NCBI RefSeq assembly: GCF_047948215.1
Contig: NC_134460.1
Span: forward strand, 149,910,049-149,974,048
Direction: 5' to 3'
DNA: 64,000 nt
Origin: Lycorma delicatula
Taxonomy: Eukaryota > Arthropoda > Insecta > Hemiptera > Fulgoridae
Below, in pieces: positions 12,314 to 24,464 of the stretch; within the stretch, counting starts at the first letter, position 1; each line of letters starts with the position of its first letter. Under the pieces are notes generated by a model that saw only the letters and a program-made list of their open reading frames with translations, did no database searches and was not told where the DNA came from. A program made the position numbers and the translations under genes.

Positions 12314-13943
12314 TTTTTTTTCTTTCCCCGAGCCGGAGATCCAATTAACTATACTCGACTCGGGGAAGTGTCCTTTCCGGATCTTTTAATTGCCTGCCTC
12401 TAATCTCCAACGTAAGAACCAGTCCCGGCTATGCCGTTCCCAGCCCCCCGCCAGAGACCGGGTCTCGGTCTTTCCTTTTGCCAGCCTCAAACCGACGGCG
12501 CAGGAGCTGAAGCCGCCAAAGCGTATCGGGGAACCCACACCGCCGGCCGGGTCTCGGTTTTTTCATTCATTCGCACCTAACGGACCCCAGGAGTCCCCGC
12601 TTCATCACGGGAATCCACACACCAGGGCATGTGAGCCCTCAGGAACGGGGCTGTCCGCCCAGCTCTACTATAAACTACACCCCTCAGCATCCCAGTCGTC
12701 TTGCCTCATCTTCTTTTATTCTGATAACTGTTCTTGCAAATATTGCAAAATTATTCCAGTTTCCGGACATAGCCAAGAGCCACTTCGAGAGCTGCTCCGG
12801 TCGGGTATGCATCAGTCCTGCATTTATACGTTGTTCCTCCCATCGTTTGCACTCAAAAATAGTGTGTCGGCATCGTCAACCGCATCGCAGTAACAACAGA
12901 TCGGTGACTCTCTCCTGCCAAACCTATGCAGGTATTGCTCAAACGTACCATGTCCCGACATGAGTTGCGTTGTGTGGTAATCTAATTCAACATGAGAGCG
13001 ATCTAGCCGAGCATCCAGGTCCGGGATAATTCTTCTTGTCCATGCGGCCACTGCTGAACCCGCCCGTGCCACCTTCCATTGTTCTCGTATAATAGAACTG
13101 GCCTCATCTTTGGCTACACCGGACGCTTTTAGTTTTCGTCCTTTAATCTGCAATTCTATCGGGGGCACCGAAGAAAGCACGCACAGTGCATCGTACGATA
13201 ACGTTCGGTACCCCAAAACTACCCCCAGAAGCGACTTCCTATGACTGCTAGTCAGTTTTCTTCTGTTGCGCTGGACATTAACCGCATCGGCCCATACCGG
13301 GGCGGCGTACAACATAGACGACGTTATCACCGAGGTGATAAGTCGCCTCTTCGACGCACGTGGAATTCCTTGTCTCGCAAAGAAACCTCGCATGGCACGG
13401 ATTGTTGTTTCCATTCTGTCGCAGATCATGGCCACATGGCTGGAGTATTTGAGGTGTTTATCCAGTAACATCCCCTAGATATTTAGCCCTCTCCACCTCG
13501 ACAATTGCCTCTCCTCTCAGGCGCAGATTTAATCTTCTGAGTATCCTCCTACCAATGAAGAGGATACCTTGCATTTGGAAGGAGAGACCTACAAACTGTT
13601 GTTGACGAGCCATTCATTCACTATTTCTAAGGTAATATTCCCCTTGTCCACCCCTTCATTTAAGGTACTGGCGTCTACTAGCAGCGAGATGTCGTCCGCG
13701 TATCCTACGACATTCAGCCCCGGCGGGAAATGAAGTCGGAAAATTTCATCATAGAAGATGTTCCAAAGTAGGGGTCCGAGTACAGACCACTGCGGGACTC
13801 CACCGAAGATCTGATGACTTACCACACCATCCACCGTATTGATTTCAGTTCGTCTCTCGAATAGATAGCTGGCTACTTGCGTCACTATGTACTCGCTTAT
13901 ATTTTTTCTTTGAAGTGCCCTCAATATAGCTGGCCAAGGTACC
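12314..13943 (-). mobile_element. R1-like LINE insertion, 5'-truncated, with target-site duplication
   Basis: A non-LTR retrotransposon insertion bounded by identical 14-base flanks AATTATACTGGTTT at 12300-12313 and 13944-13957. Its oligo-A tail appears as a T-run next to the left flank. It runs, on the minus strand, from the middle of the reverse-transcriptase domain through the C-terminal region to a GC-rich 3' UTR (12314-12820). 5' truncation, a tail and a duplicated target are the hallmarks of target-primed reverse transcription. A second copy of the 3' end lies at 9345-9623 in opposite orientation. Confidence 0.92.
12824..13943 (-). pseudogene. R1-like LINE ORF2, RT domain to C-terminus (broken)
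   Basis: Read on the minus strand. The first block (13943-13589) holds the RT palm motifs: GVPQWSVLGPLLWN, where the usual glycine of GVPQGS is tryptophan, then the active-site box YADD. After a frame break (13588-13472) a second block (13471-12824) contains MLLDKHLKYSSHV and YAAPVWADAV. It ends with a region typical of R1/jockey-type elements (SGHGTFEQYLHRF, then a cysteine cluster SPICCYC) that would be a zinc knuckle, but its histidine is missing. The protein would copy LINE RNA at the target site. It is truncated at the N-terminus by the insertion itself and interrupted by stops. Assignment to R1 rather than another jockey-superfamily clade is from memory of motif style. Confidence 0.85.
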
Positions 13944-13957
13944 AATTATACTGGTTT

Positions 13958-15477
13958 AGTACAGTTCATAGGTACACTACACAAAAAATATTTAACGGAG
14001 TACAGTATATTTCCTAATTTACTCGTAACCACTTACGAACTGTTTGATTTAAAAACTTACTACATACAGTACGTAGAGTAGGTACTGTATTAGAAAACGG
14101 TATTATTTGTAATCGTACTCTGTAATCGCCTTAAAAAGTCAAGAAAACAACATTACAGTATTACGTACACTAAAACTAAAATTACTGTAAGGAAATTTAC
14201 AAACTTAACCCGTTTACGAAATTTACCTATTAGATTGCATTTACAAATGTTTTTGTAAACATTTTACCTATTAGATTTTGTTACGTTTCCTTTTCTCGCT
14301 CTTGTTTTTAAATCCGTGTGAAGTAGTGTGTATTCTTGCACGGTAGCTTCTATTTTACGCCTTAAGATTAAGCTTCTATTCATAGATGGATCAGCTAATG
14401 TAAAAAACCGAATAAGATCACGGGGTTGTTTTAATACCTTCGGTAAGCGTTTTGAAATTTAACTGTTTTCCAGGGATCGTATCTTCTACCTGCGTCATTA
14501 AATCTTTTAATATTTTTATTTATCAATGTCACTGCATAATGTAATGTACGCGAATACGGAAAATTTTAACCCCGAATATGGAAAAGACATCGCAAAATAT
14601 TTCACCGCGAATATGGAGATTTCACTTTATATACACAAATATATATATATATATATATATGTGTGTATATATTTGTATATTAGATATACTGTAGTTGAAA
14701 AATTTCAATAACGCAGTTTCTTATTTTAGTCGTGGTATTACAATGGAAGTACTTCCTCGACAGTCGTCAGTTACGTCCGGTGTCCTTGGAAACGTTTACC
14801 TTAGTGCGCTAATATACTTAGATTATTTTTTTTATCGGATAAACCCTCCGCGATAAATTATAATAGATTACATCATTTTTCGTCGTATTTAATTAATTAA
14901 ATTTATATTTAGAGGTCTCTTTGTTAATTTCAATACAAAAGGACTCCAAGGGGGGTCAGCTGTTCATAGAAAATTACATTATTGTTAATATTACAACTTA
15001 TCGCTTCGTACAATATTGAAAGGTTAAACCTTTATTTCCCTCGTACAAAATATGGCGTAAAAAATAATTACAATATACAGTTTGCAAACTTAATACGTGC
15101 AAAGAACAACCTATGTGTAGGTGTAAACCTCTTTATATAATTGTAAAACGGGAATATAGAAATTAAAACTATGTTTAAAATAAATGGTAGTAACTAATAG
15201 TTTCTACATAAATAAATAGAAGTCTTACAAAAAAAAAAACTTATCGTTAAGATTGACATCGATTAAAATTTGAACTTATTATCTTAGAAAAACGACGACA
15301 GAATAAAAAAAAATTGAATATAATACTATAACAAACGAATATGTTGCATTAAAGTTCAACATTTTACATTTAACGATTTCAAGAAGATAGCAGAATATAA
15401 GATGTAAAAAATATTGATAATGTTCCACACTTTTACGCTTAGTGTATTGTATATATAAATTGGAGTAAAATGGATAG
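13958..15477. other. Anonymous AT-rich sequence
   Basis: No gene or mobile element recognised. Contains an AT dinucleotide tract at about 14638-14662 (merging into GTGTGTATAT). Short frames such as 14526-14711 and 15279-15488 are AT-driven and carry no family signature. Confidence 0.55.
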
Positions 15478-15479
15478 TT

Positions 15480-16738
15480 ATGCATCAAAAATCTTAACTA
15501 GAATTCTAAACAGAAGAATTGAGAGGTGAATGGAAGAAGTGTTAAGAGAAGACTAATTTGGTTTCAGGAAAAGTATAGGGGCAAGGGAAGCAATTTTAGG
15601 CCTCAGATTAATAGTAGAAGGAAGATTAAAGAAAAACAAACCGACATACTTGGCGTTTATAGACCTAGAATAGGCATTTGATAACGTAGACTGGAATAAA
15701 ATGTTCAGCATTTAAAAAAAAATAGGGTTCAAATACAGAGATAGAAGAACAATTGCTAACATGTATAGGAACCAAACAGCAACAGTAATAATTGAAGAAC
15801 ATAAGAAAGAAGCCGTAATAAGAAAGGAGTCCGACAAGGGTGTTCCCTATCTCCGTTACTTTTTAATCTTTACATGGAACTAGCAGTTAATGATGTTAAA
15901 GAACAATTTAGATTCGGAGTAACAGTACAAGGTGAAAAGGTAAAGATGCTACGATTTGCTGATTATACAGTAATTCTAGCCGAGAGTAAAATGGATTTAG
16001 AAGAAACAATGAATGGCATGGAAGAAGTCCTACGCAAGAACTATTGCATGAAAATAAACAAGGACAAAATAAAAGTAATGAAATTTAGTAGAAATAACAA
16101 AGATGGACCACTGAATGTGAAAATACGAGGAGAAAAGATTACGGAGGTAGAAGAATTTTGTTATTTGGGAAGTAGAATTACTAAAGATGGACGAAGCAGG
16201 AGCGATATAAAATGCCGAATAGCACAGGCGAAACGAGCCTTCAGTAAAAAATATAATTTGTTTACATCAAAAATTAATTTAAATGTCAGGAAAAGATTTT
16301 TGGAAGTATATGTTTGGAGTGTCGCTTTATATGGAAGTGAAACTTGGACGATCGGAGTATCGTGAGAAGAAAAGATTAGAAGCTTTTGAAATGCGGTGGT
16401 ATAGGAGAATGTTAAAAATCAGATGGGTGGATAAAGTGACAAATGAAGAGGTATTGCGGCAAATAGATGAAGAAAGAATCATTTGGAAAAAAATATAGTT
16501 AAAAGAAGAGACAGACTTATAGGCCACATACTAAGGCATCCTGGAATAGTCGCTTTAATATTGGAAGGACAGGTAGAAGGAAAAAATTGTGTAGGCAGGC
16601 CACAATTGGAATATGTAAAACAAATTGTTAGGGATGTAGGATTTAGAGGGTATACTGAAATGAAACGACTAGCACTAGATAGGAAATCTTGGAGAGCTGC
16701 ATCAAGCCAGTCAAATGACTGAAGACAAAAAAAAAAAA
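15480..16738 (+). pseudogene. RTE-like LINE ORF2 relic (reverse transcriptase to 3' end)
   Basis: A readable LINE polymerase running to a short A-tail at 16727-16738. In order: SKILTRILNRRIE (15485), FGFRKSIGAREAI (15560), FIDLE.AFDNVDW (15655-15690, with an amber stop before AFD), then KKGVRQGCSLSPLLFN (15818-15866) after a frameshift. Next come the active-site box FADYT (15955, second aspartate of FADDT changed to tyrosine), FCYLGSRITKDGRS (16155-16195) and LYGSETWT (16329-16352). After a second frameshift come RLEAFEMRWYRRML and, after a third near 16490, RRDRLIGHILRH and GRPQLEYVKQI. The order of motifs fits RTE/BovB-type elements. Stops at about 15530, 15554, 15672 and 15711, plus the Y in FADD, make it inactive. 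5'-truncated near 15480. AAAAATCTTAA occurs at both ends and might be a target duplication, but the left one overlaps coding sequence. Confidence 0.85.
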
Positions 16739-16739
16739 T

Positions 16740-17154
16740 CTTAATTATGATTATAATTATAAATTTACCCGTAATAAGTTTGCCTTCCTTAGTAAGGATT
16801 AACCCCGTTTTACGGTTTTATATGAAAAACCAAAATGTTATTACGTACGGATTAGAAAATTAACCGAATGCAATCATTTAAATAGGATGGCAGAAACATG
16901 TTTAGAATAGCGATTCGTACACGCTGTTTGTCATTATCCACTCATCTATTTCCTTAAGCGGTTTTTTGTTCGCTCTGCTATACTTAAATTTAGCAGGAAT
17001 AAGATTTATTACTTTAGCAGAAATACGCGTGAAATATGTTCTGCAGACAGACAGGTCACTTCGAGGCATTATAAAGGTGATACTACACGGCCTCACATTA
17101 TACGATGAATCACCGGTGTTAAAGAGATTTATATATTTGTTAATATATTAACTG
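16740..17154. other. Anonymous sequence
   Basis: AT-rich, with no gene or repeat recognised between the LINE tail and the GC-headed repeat. Confidence 0.5.
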
Positions 17155-17640
17155 CAGGGCGTCCCTACAGCCGCCTCCGCAGCTAGACCCTGCGGGCGGG
17201 TTGCACTGGCGAGCAGTATCTCGTAAAGTGTCCAAAATTAATTACCTCTTGTGTAAAAATATTTTTTTTTGATGATGAAAATAGATACGACGAAAGTTAA
17301 ATTAGAAATTTAACTCTGGAAATTGATACTAACGAATTAGGATTTTCCATTCGTGATCGGTAAATATTATTTTATGAAGAAAAACAATCGCATAAATAAA
17401 TAAAAATATATAAAAAACAAGTTTTAAAACATCTCTATTAAATTAAACGTGCTAAAAGGTAAATATAATTTTAGGACGGTATCTCAGATTGGATTTGAAA
17501 ACAAGCTTTTGATGATATGTAAAATTATGTGAAAGTCATAGCTTCATGTTAAAAATTTGATGTTTTTGCCAGTTTTTTTATGCGTGTTTGCACCCTACTC
17601 TTTAAGCCATCATCAGCATGGCCTAAAGTTGAGGTTTTTT
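17155..17640 (+). repeat. GC-headed dispersed repeat G, copy 1
   Basis: Begins with a GC-rich head (GCCGCCTCCGCAGCTAGACC, then GCGGGCGGGTTG). It continues through CCTCTTGTGTAAAAATA, GAAATTTAACTCT, GTGATCGGTAAA, TTTTATGAAGAAAAAC, TGGATTTGAAAACAAGCTTT and GTTTTTGCCA. It ends in a hairpin: CCTACTCTTTAAGCCAT pairs with ATGGCCTAAAGTTGAGG. The reverse complement of 35150-35635 matches along the whole length. It encodes nothing recognisable and its class is unknown. Confidence 0.78.
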
Positions 17641-18049
17641 GAAATTTTTATAAATTATTATTATTCTTTTTTTTAACGGACAGTTTTTTTAACAGTAGAA
17701 TTTACTATGTAGAAATAAAAATCGAACTCAGGCGTACAAAGAAATCAGTTACGGTATGTATTTTTGATGTAGGTTACGGGTATATGTATTTATGATGTAG
17801 GTGACAGGTATATATAAAGAACTATTTATTATTACATAATCTTGATTTATAGTTATTTCCAATAAATTTATCAGTAAACCGAACTGTTAGTCGTCGAATC
17901 GGTATGAGGCTTTTACTGACTAGTTATAATTAATTTTACGGTTAAATACATAATCGATACATAATCGATTTATACTGCGATTGTATTTTCTATTTAGTAG
18001 CGCTTAAGATTAAATAAATATTGTTTTTTCTTTCTTTACAAGATTTAAA
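17641..18049. other. Anonymous AT-rich sequence
   Basis: Only a short direct repeat is visible: GTATGTATTTTTGATGTAGG and a near copy GTATATGTATTTATGATGTAG, about 30 bases apart at 17755-17805. No gene seen. Confidence 0.5.
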
Positions 18050-18914
18050 TTTCCCGTCTAGATAGCGCTATAGCAGAACTGTAGCTCTAGAAGGGAAAGT
18101 ATTGTAATCGGTCCGATTTCGGCATATGCGGTTTTCATCCGATCTTGACGTTTTCACACCTAAGGAACTCAAAAAAAACCGGTTGTTAATGTTCTTATGT
18201 ACGTGTATGTGTTCGGTATCGGCCTCTAAATCACCTTATATCTCTAGAACCGATTTTGTCAAAATGCGGTCAGATTACTTCTATATATGGAATATTGATG
18301 CCGTAAATTTTCAATTGAAATGGTGAGGAGGGATGACTCTGTAGAGCAAGGTCGCGCTCAGTATCTCGAGATTTCGTCTAATTAAGGTCATATTTTCCTT
18401 AGACAAATTTGTTAACTATTAAAAAATAACAATATTTACAAAAAAAAATTGTACAAAAACGCACCTCCACCACAAAAATTACTCTAAACTATTGGTATGT
18501 TGTGACGTCACCGGTGAGCGATATAATTAAATAAATGAATTATATTTGAAGGGTAAAAAAAGTAACTGTCTGACCGGGACGCGAACTCGATCGCCCGGTC
18601 GACTCGGTACCTGGTGCGTTAAGCGTCGCGGCTACACTACTCTGCCGACCATACAAGCGAAATTTTTTGTATGTAAGTTGTGTACATTAGCTTATTTTGT
18701 GCCGACCATCGCCGCCAGTCCCGCGTGAATTAAATACGGTATGCGCGCGCGCTTTTGTTGGAATCGTTGAATGAAATAAACGAAAAAGTATTAAATTTAA
18801 ATAAAATTATAAATATTTTTAATTAAATTGTGCGTGTATACGTGTGTAAGCCGTGCACCAGAAACAACCCACAGTTGTAGGACAAGCGGCTTAAGTCCTA
18901 CAATCGTGTTGTCA
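18050..18914 (+). mobile_element. Hairpin-ended repeat family H, copy b
   Basis: Left end is a strong hairpin (TCTAGATAGCGCTATAGC with GCTCTAGAAGGGAAAG). The body has the landmarks CACCTAAGGAACTC, TCACCTTATATCTCTAGAAC, TGTTGTGACGTCACCGG, the tRNA-like unit (about 18565-18655, minus strand) and GCGCGCGCGC. The right end has complementary arms (ACAGTTGTAGGAC with GTCCTACAATCGTGTTGTC) and only CAAGCGGCTTAA between them. It belongs to the shorter subfamily, lacking the roughly 250-base module present in copies c and e. Non-coding. Confidence 0.85.
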
Positions 18915-20339
18915 GCTTTTTTTTGATGAAGTTATGTTGATTTGTAACATACACAAAGCATTATTCAGCAAGTAATAAGTATTTAATCGTAGGAAAATTT
19001 CAGTTATAAAATCTACATCTATTATACCTGGTATATTTATGCGGTAAAAGTTTTTAACTTTTACATTATTGATAACTGTACAGATTCATTTGTTTTCATT
19101 ATTGTTAAAATTATTAACGCGTGAATTTTCACTTTCCTTTAAAATGTTGAAGAAATAACATTACTAAATTCTATATCTGTTCTAGCTAGACAACATATTT
19201 AATATATGTTTAAAAATGTGAACTTAACTAAAAGTATGAAACTGTTGTAACATAATGTAATAATTAATTCGGTGTAAATTTAATGTAAGTAAAGGAAGCG
19301 CTTAACAATAGTTGGTTATCCGGCAATTCACTTAATGTATACAGTTAACCCAACCGACGAATTACTCCGCGGCTGGAATTGTATAATTACCGTTTAATAT
19401 TTTTCTCACGATTTTAGTTCACGAATTAGACAAAATTCTTTTTGTACCGTATCGTTTCAGTGTTGTTATGTGTACATAGTTCTGACACTAGATTGTCTCT
19501 CGTATTACTCAACTTACACTGTTTTTCGTTTTATTGTTTTAATCATTTGTAAATAAATGCGATAACAATTTTGTTGATAAGCAGTCGGTGGTAAAATTAA
19601 GCGTTTAACCTTTCTCTAATAAGAAATTATTATTCTCGTAAGTTTTAATTTAAATATAATCTTTTTTTATCTGAATGATTACATTTTTTTTTCAATTTCG
19701 GGCGAAATTATAAAGAAAGTTTTTTAGTTTTGTTTCATTACTTCAACTCTTCTGGTTCCTTAACACTCCCGAAATGAAATTTAAACTGTTTAAAGACGTT
19801 TGTAAAGTACATCGATTGATAAAGTTGTAGATATCTATGTAGCTCGATATTACCTGTATGCTACCTGTAATGATATTACAGGTTGCCCGTTAGTGACCGA
19901 TTTACAAGAAACTCCTAATCATCAGAGGGAAATCGAACGATGATTTTTTTTTCGAAATCGAAATGATATTGTAATCTTTCATTCGTTTCATACATCGCTG
20001 GTAATTATTTTTTTTTTTATTTGTTAGCCAACGTTTTCAATGTTAAATTTACATCGCTAATTCATTTATCTATTTATTTGTAGTAGATGTCGGATACGTA
20101 TTTGTTACAAATTTTTTTTTAGTTTGTAAATAAATTAAACTTTATAATAGTTATTAGAAATAACGTTGGCAGCGAGTCGCAGTCAGAAATGTTTCAAAGT
20201 AAACAAATTGCACTGTTATCTCAACAAAAAATACAGTGTTCAAAAAGTGACGCAATCTTATGGGAAAACGAGTGCGTTACAACAGTTGAAAGCGATCTTC
20301 ATTATGCGATTCACATAATTTAATTGAACACGACGCAGC
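18915..20339. other. Anonymous AT-rich sequence
   Basis: No gene or mobile element recognised. It includes a short inverted motif around 19848-19885 (TACCTGTATGCTACCTGTAATGATATTACAGGT) in which CCTGTAAT and ATTACAGG pair. T-runs are frequent. Confidence 0.5.
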
Positions 20340-21310
20340 ACGCACTTAAACGCATGTTGTAACTTTGTTGAGCAATTGCAGCGACACATCGATCGATTTC
20401 GCTCTGCATTTCGGGAACGGGATGACGATGAGTTCTGTAAGCGGAATTTTTAAGGTATCACCGCAAGAAAAGGTCAGGAGGGGATAAATCAGAAGACCGG
20501 AGGGGGACCAAAACCCCTTCAAAATCACTTTTCCGTGAAAAAATTGATCCGAGAAAGTCATAGTGTTGTCGGCTGTATAAGCCGTAGAAATTTCTCCCTG
20601 AAACGACGTGTGCTCTCGCCGGTCGTGGGGGTCTGCAAATCGTTGCATCGTCTGTATGTAGCGCACACTGTTCACTGTGCCGTGAAAGAATGTCGTGAAG
20701 ATTCGCCTACGTAAATGTACACCAAACGCTGACTTTTTGTCCGTTCAGCTGATGTGGATTTTTCGTACACCAAATGCGTGAATTTTGTGCGTTCGCGTAT
20801 CAATCGATGCGGAACCGTGCCTCGTCAGACCGAAACCGATCGAGTTCTTCCCGATTTGGCGTTACAAATGACATCAACCGCTTACAGAAAGCTGCACGTT
20901 TCCCGGTGTCTGCAGGTTATTGGTGTCGTGAACGACACCAATTCTGTACGGATGGATCTGTAAACGCTTGCGCGATGCCGTGTGAGCACTACCGACGGAG
21001 AGACCAGACTAGACCGGCTAGATAGGCGTCTCACAGACTTCTTGTTACTGGCAGAATATGCAGCTTGCATGTCGATCAACCTTTCTGGTGTCAAAACTTT
21101 CGGTCGACCGCTTTTGGCTGTATTCTGCCACATTCCTTGTCTCTTGGAACTTGTCGTACAGCCGCTTGATGGAGAACTTGTTTAGTGCATCCGCACCGTA
21201 CATTTTAGTTATTTTAACAATACATTTTTGTATCTGTAAGATCCTCAAAACCATCAGAAGTACCGTCCCGTATATCGACCCCATACTGTAAATTAGATTG
21301 CACAAAAGCA
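20340..21310 (-). pseudogene. Tc1/mariner-type transposase relic
   Basis: A DDE transposase gene readable on the minus strand in several frames. From high to low coordinate: an N-terminal helix-turn-helix region (KCIVKITKMYGADALNKFS and LYDKFQETRNVAEY, 21270-21120); a linker SGRPKVLTPERLIDMQAAYS (about 21115-21050); RRLSSRSSLVSPS; KRLQIHPYRIGVVH (about 20950); a first catalytic segment DEARFRID (about 20810); QNSRIWCTKNPHQLN; and a decayed C-terminal WSPSGLL block (about 20510), where WPPRSPDL would be expected. Such proteins cut and paste elements at TA sites. Frameshifts and stops throughout. I could not identify its terminal inverted repeats, so the element's limits are unknown. It resembles the 27.9-28.6 kb and 52.9-53.9 kb transposases in order of motifs. 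Confidence 0.72.
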
Positions 21311-23072
21311 AAATATATCGTTCTGAAATAGTCAAATCCTATTATTTTGTTTATTTTATAAAATTTACAGATCGTAAATATAAGTTTCCTACATACAAAT
21401 TTAATATGTCGGTTCCATTTCAAGTTTTTCATCCACCGTAACCACATCACAAAAACAAGAATATGAACTATGGGACTTCAAAATATTGCTCAAAGTGAAT
21501 TACGAGAGAAGATAACATTTTTTTTTCTTATTATAGTTAAACATTATATAGTAAAAAAATAAAATCGAGCAATGTGATTTCACAGTAAAAATAATTTTTT
21601 TTTTTTGCAAATTTCTTCGGTTAAGAAGCATGATGCGTTGGTTTGCTGCGTGTGCTCACATTTTTATTTTGAATGAAGCGCTTCTACGCTAGATCGCAAT
21701 CTATTAAAAGTAGGATTTATTAAATCTTTTTCTAAAATGTTTTACTACTTTTTTTTTATTTTAAATATTACGCTATTTTTCGTACCATGCTAACAAAAAC
21801 GCTGAAATGCTGGCCGCGAAACGTTCAGGGGGCTGAACTCCCTAGTGTATACTAAATTTCACGATGATGCATTAAAAATTAGTGCGGTATCTTCAGCAAA
21901 TTAAAAGAAACTTTACCATAATTGAAAGTTTTTGTTTTCCCAAAAATTACTTAGTTAAATAATGTTTGCGTGTTACGTCATAAACTTGCCGATCGGTTGA
22001 AAATTTTTCTTACTGCACTTTGTTATTAAAACTTGCACAGAAATCGTTAAAAAATATAGTTTTGATATTAGTATTGATAAAATTTTTTTTTTTTATTTAA
22101 TAATAAATATTTTCTAGATTTTGTATATACCTAATAAATATCGTTAGTTTATTGTATTTATTCAATAGAAATTTTAGAGGTTAAATGTAAAATAATGGTA
22201 AATGATTTAACCTATTCGAAATTTTATGTTGTGCGTGACAAGCAATAGGTAAATTAATGGTATTATCATTTGAAATTTAAAATTTGAAATAATTTATTGG
22301 GCACGCCATAAATCATTGCATCCGTAGTTCGTCATAATAAAAAAAAAAATTAAACCTTTGGTGATTATCATTGAAGTTGGTGTCATTTCTGTTCGATGAA
22401 AATGTAGATTTAAAGCTTACCGTATTTATATTTTTGGGAAAAGGGATATTCTATCGGAAAATTTTCATTTCATTAAGACAAAAATCATTTGATGGTTTTA
22501 ATTCTTACTACGTAATCACGAATTACCTTCTAGAAAACACTCGTGCTCGATCTTTCGTCCGTTCTAAAGTCGTTTGTTTTTTAACGTGCAGTTAAGCGCA
22601 TTTGTCATACCTTTTGAAATAGCGTACGTAATACCTGAAGGCGGGTTCTTTGTACATTCCTTCCACTGCTGTTAACATCAATCGGCGACTTCTCACGCCA
22701 GCAGCCAAAAAATTAGTGTATTCCGAAAGTCGCATCAATTAATTTGCATCGACTTACGCCGTATCTAATTATGATGTCACTATTGTAGTAACGAAATAAG
22801 TTCTGGTAATTTGTTACTACAAATAAAACTATTTACGCCTAGTGTTTCGTTCAAGATAATATATGAAGTAATGTATTTATTTATTTCTTGAAAGTATATA
22901 TTTTTTTCGAGTACGTTTAACCGTGGTTTTGCTATAAATAAACAGTAACGATGACGTAATGCGGTATTTTTGATTGATTTTCTTCGACGTGGCGTAGTTA
23001 TTTACGGAAATTTTATTTTAAATAACTTGTACGCATTAAATTTGTGACGACCAGTAGCACATGTTCTGCATG
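21311..23072. other. Anonymous AT-rich sequence
   Basis: No gene or element recognised. Frames such as 22371-22595 (plus) have no family signature. Confidence 0.5.
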
Positions 23073-23220
23073 CCGGGTTGTATGAGTTATTAACCACACA
23101 TCTCAGAAACGGTCGACCTGAGACTGTACAAGACTACACTTTATTTACATTCATACATATCATCCTCTGAAGTAATACCTTACGGTGTTTACGGAGGATA
23201 AATAGATAAAGAGGGAGGTT
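23073..23220 (+). repeat. SINE family S fragment
   Basis: Matches the body and tail of the SINE at 51783-52090: TTAACCACACATCTCAGAA, CTGAGACTGTACAAGACTAC, CATACATATCATCCTC and GAAGTAATACCTTACGGTG. The left edge keeps CCGGGTTG from the tRNA-like head, but most of the head is gone. Confidence 0.75.
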
Positions 23221-24359
23221 TACAGGAGTTGGATAGAAGAGGCAGCTTGAAGGGAGGAGACCCCCTCCATTAGATTTTATATGTGCTATAGATTAGTTAT
23301 TTCTCATCTTGTAACGGTATACATTTTTTTGTTAGCTTCAATTTCCCAGTAGTAGATCTCGCCCTACGATTATTTGAATCGTGTTAAGTTTCATTAATCT
23401 GAAAAAACTGCGGGAATGTTTCTTAATTTTTGTATTTGGTTCTATGAAAATTATATATGTGTGTAAGTTCGATGATTACAAAAGACGGTATCGTCGTTTA
23501 GCTATATGCTCTACGAACAAGAAAATGTTGACATCATTGATCTGATTTTCCTATTAGCTGTACAGGTCCGCCTCCTGGTATACAAAATCCCCAAATTATA
23601 ACGGTACTTTTTTATTATAAGATACTTTTTTAAGAGACGTTGAATCTCCAGGTTATCAGAATATATTTTTCTCGCCGTCGAAATAAATTTTATTTACATT
23701 TCTCTAGTAAAGTATGTTAGATACCTAAATTTTTCAGAAGTATTGTAGTTTTATGATTACAGAAATTTTAATATTTTTTATCGTAGAAATAATTGACGAA
23801 ACATAAAATAAATTTTAACAGCTTCGATTTGTGGTAAACGATAAGTTCTACGAGAATCAATTTTTTTAAAGATTGTTATCCAGATCTACACGTCACTCTT
23901 GATAATACGTTTGAGTTTTTAACATTGACCGTTTTTTTTTTTTTTTTTTTTTTTTTTGGTTTCCTCATAATCTTTAAAATTACTTGGAAATTATAAATAA
24001 AAATCAGTTTTATCTGCTTTAGCGAGATGCATTATGTAATAACAATATTCGCAATGATAGTATTAATTGTTTCCTTTTTTGGCATTTTAAATCAGTTATG
24101 ATATAAAAACGTTCTTAAAATAACTGTTACAATAGTGAATTTCTTGGTAAAATCGATGTGTCATGTCAGTATCTCAGTAATTATTTTCCCCCCCTAATAA
24201 TGAACTCTAGATATTCCAATTACTGAACGAAATAATTAATAAACAAATAATGTAAAAGATAGTTAAATATTGATAATTTTATTTTTCTTATTTTATTAGT
24301 TCACTTTGTTATTTATATTTAATTAAACGGTAAGTCTATTAGTAAAATAATTTCATACT

Positions 24360-24412
24360 GTCCGTCAAGATTTGAACCTCAACGGCAGTTTTCCACACAC
24401 AAGGTGTTCCTT

Positions 24413-24415
<3 letters not shown>
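24360..24415 (-). repeat. Possible tRNA-derived SINE fragment
   Basis: On the minus strand, GTTGAGGTTCAAATCTTGAC resembles a T-arm with a B box (GGTTCAAATCT). It is preceded by AACACCTTGTGTGTGG, which could be the anticodon side. No A box is present, so this is at most the 3' half of a tRNA-derived head. Confidence 0.3.

Positions 24416-24464
<49 letters not shown>

Noticed and set aside
12390..12893. 167-codon plus-strand open frame, proline- and serine-rich
   Set aside because: It lies antisense to the GC-rich 3' UTR and C-terminal region of the R1-like LINE, whose ends are fixed by a target duplication. Openness is due to GC composition; no domain is recognisable.
15485..16737. AAAAATCTTAA at both ends of the RTE-like LINE as its target duplication
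   Set aside because: The left copy overlaps codons that belong to the reverse transcriptase, and the right one merges with the A-tail; chance cannot be excluded.
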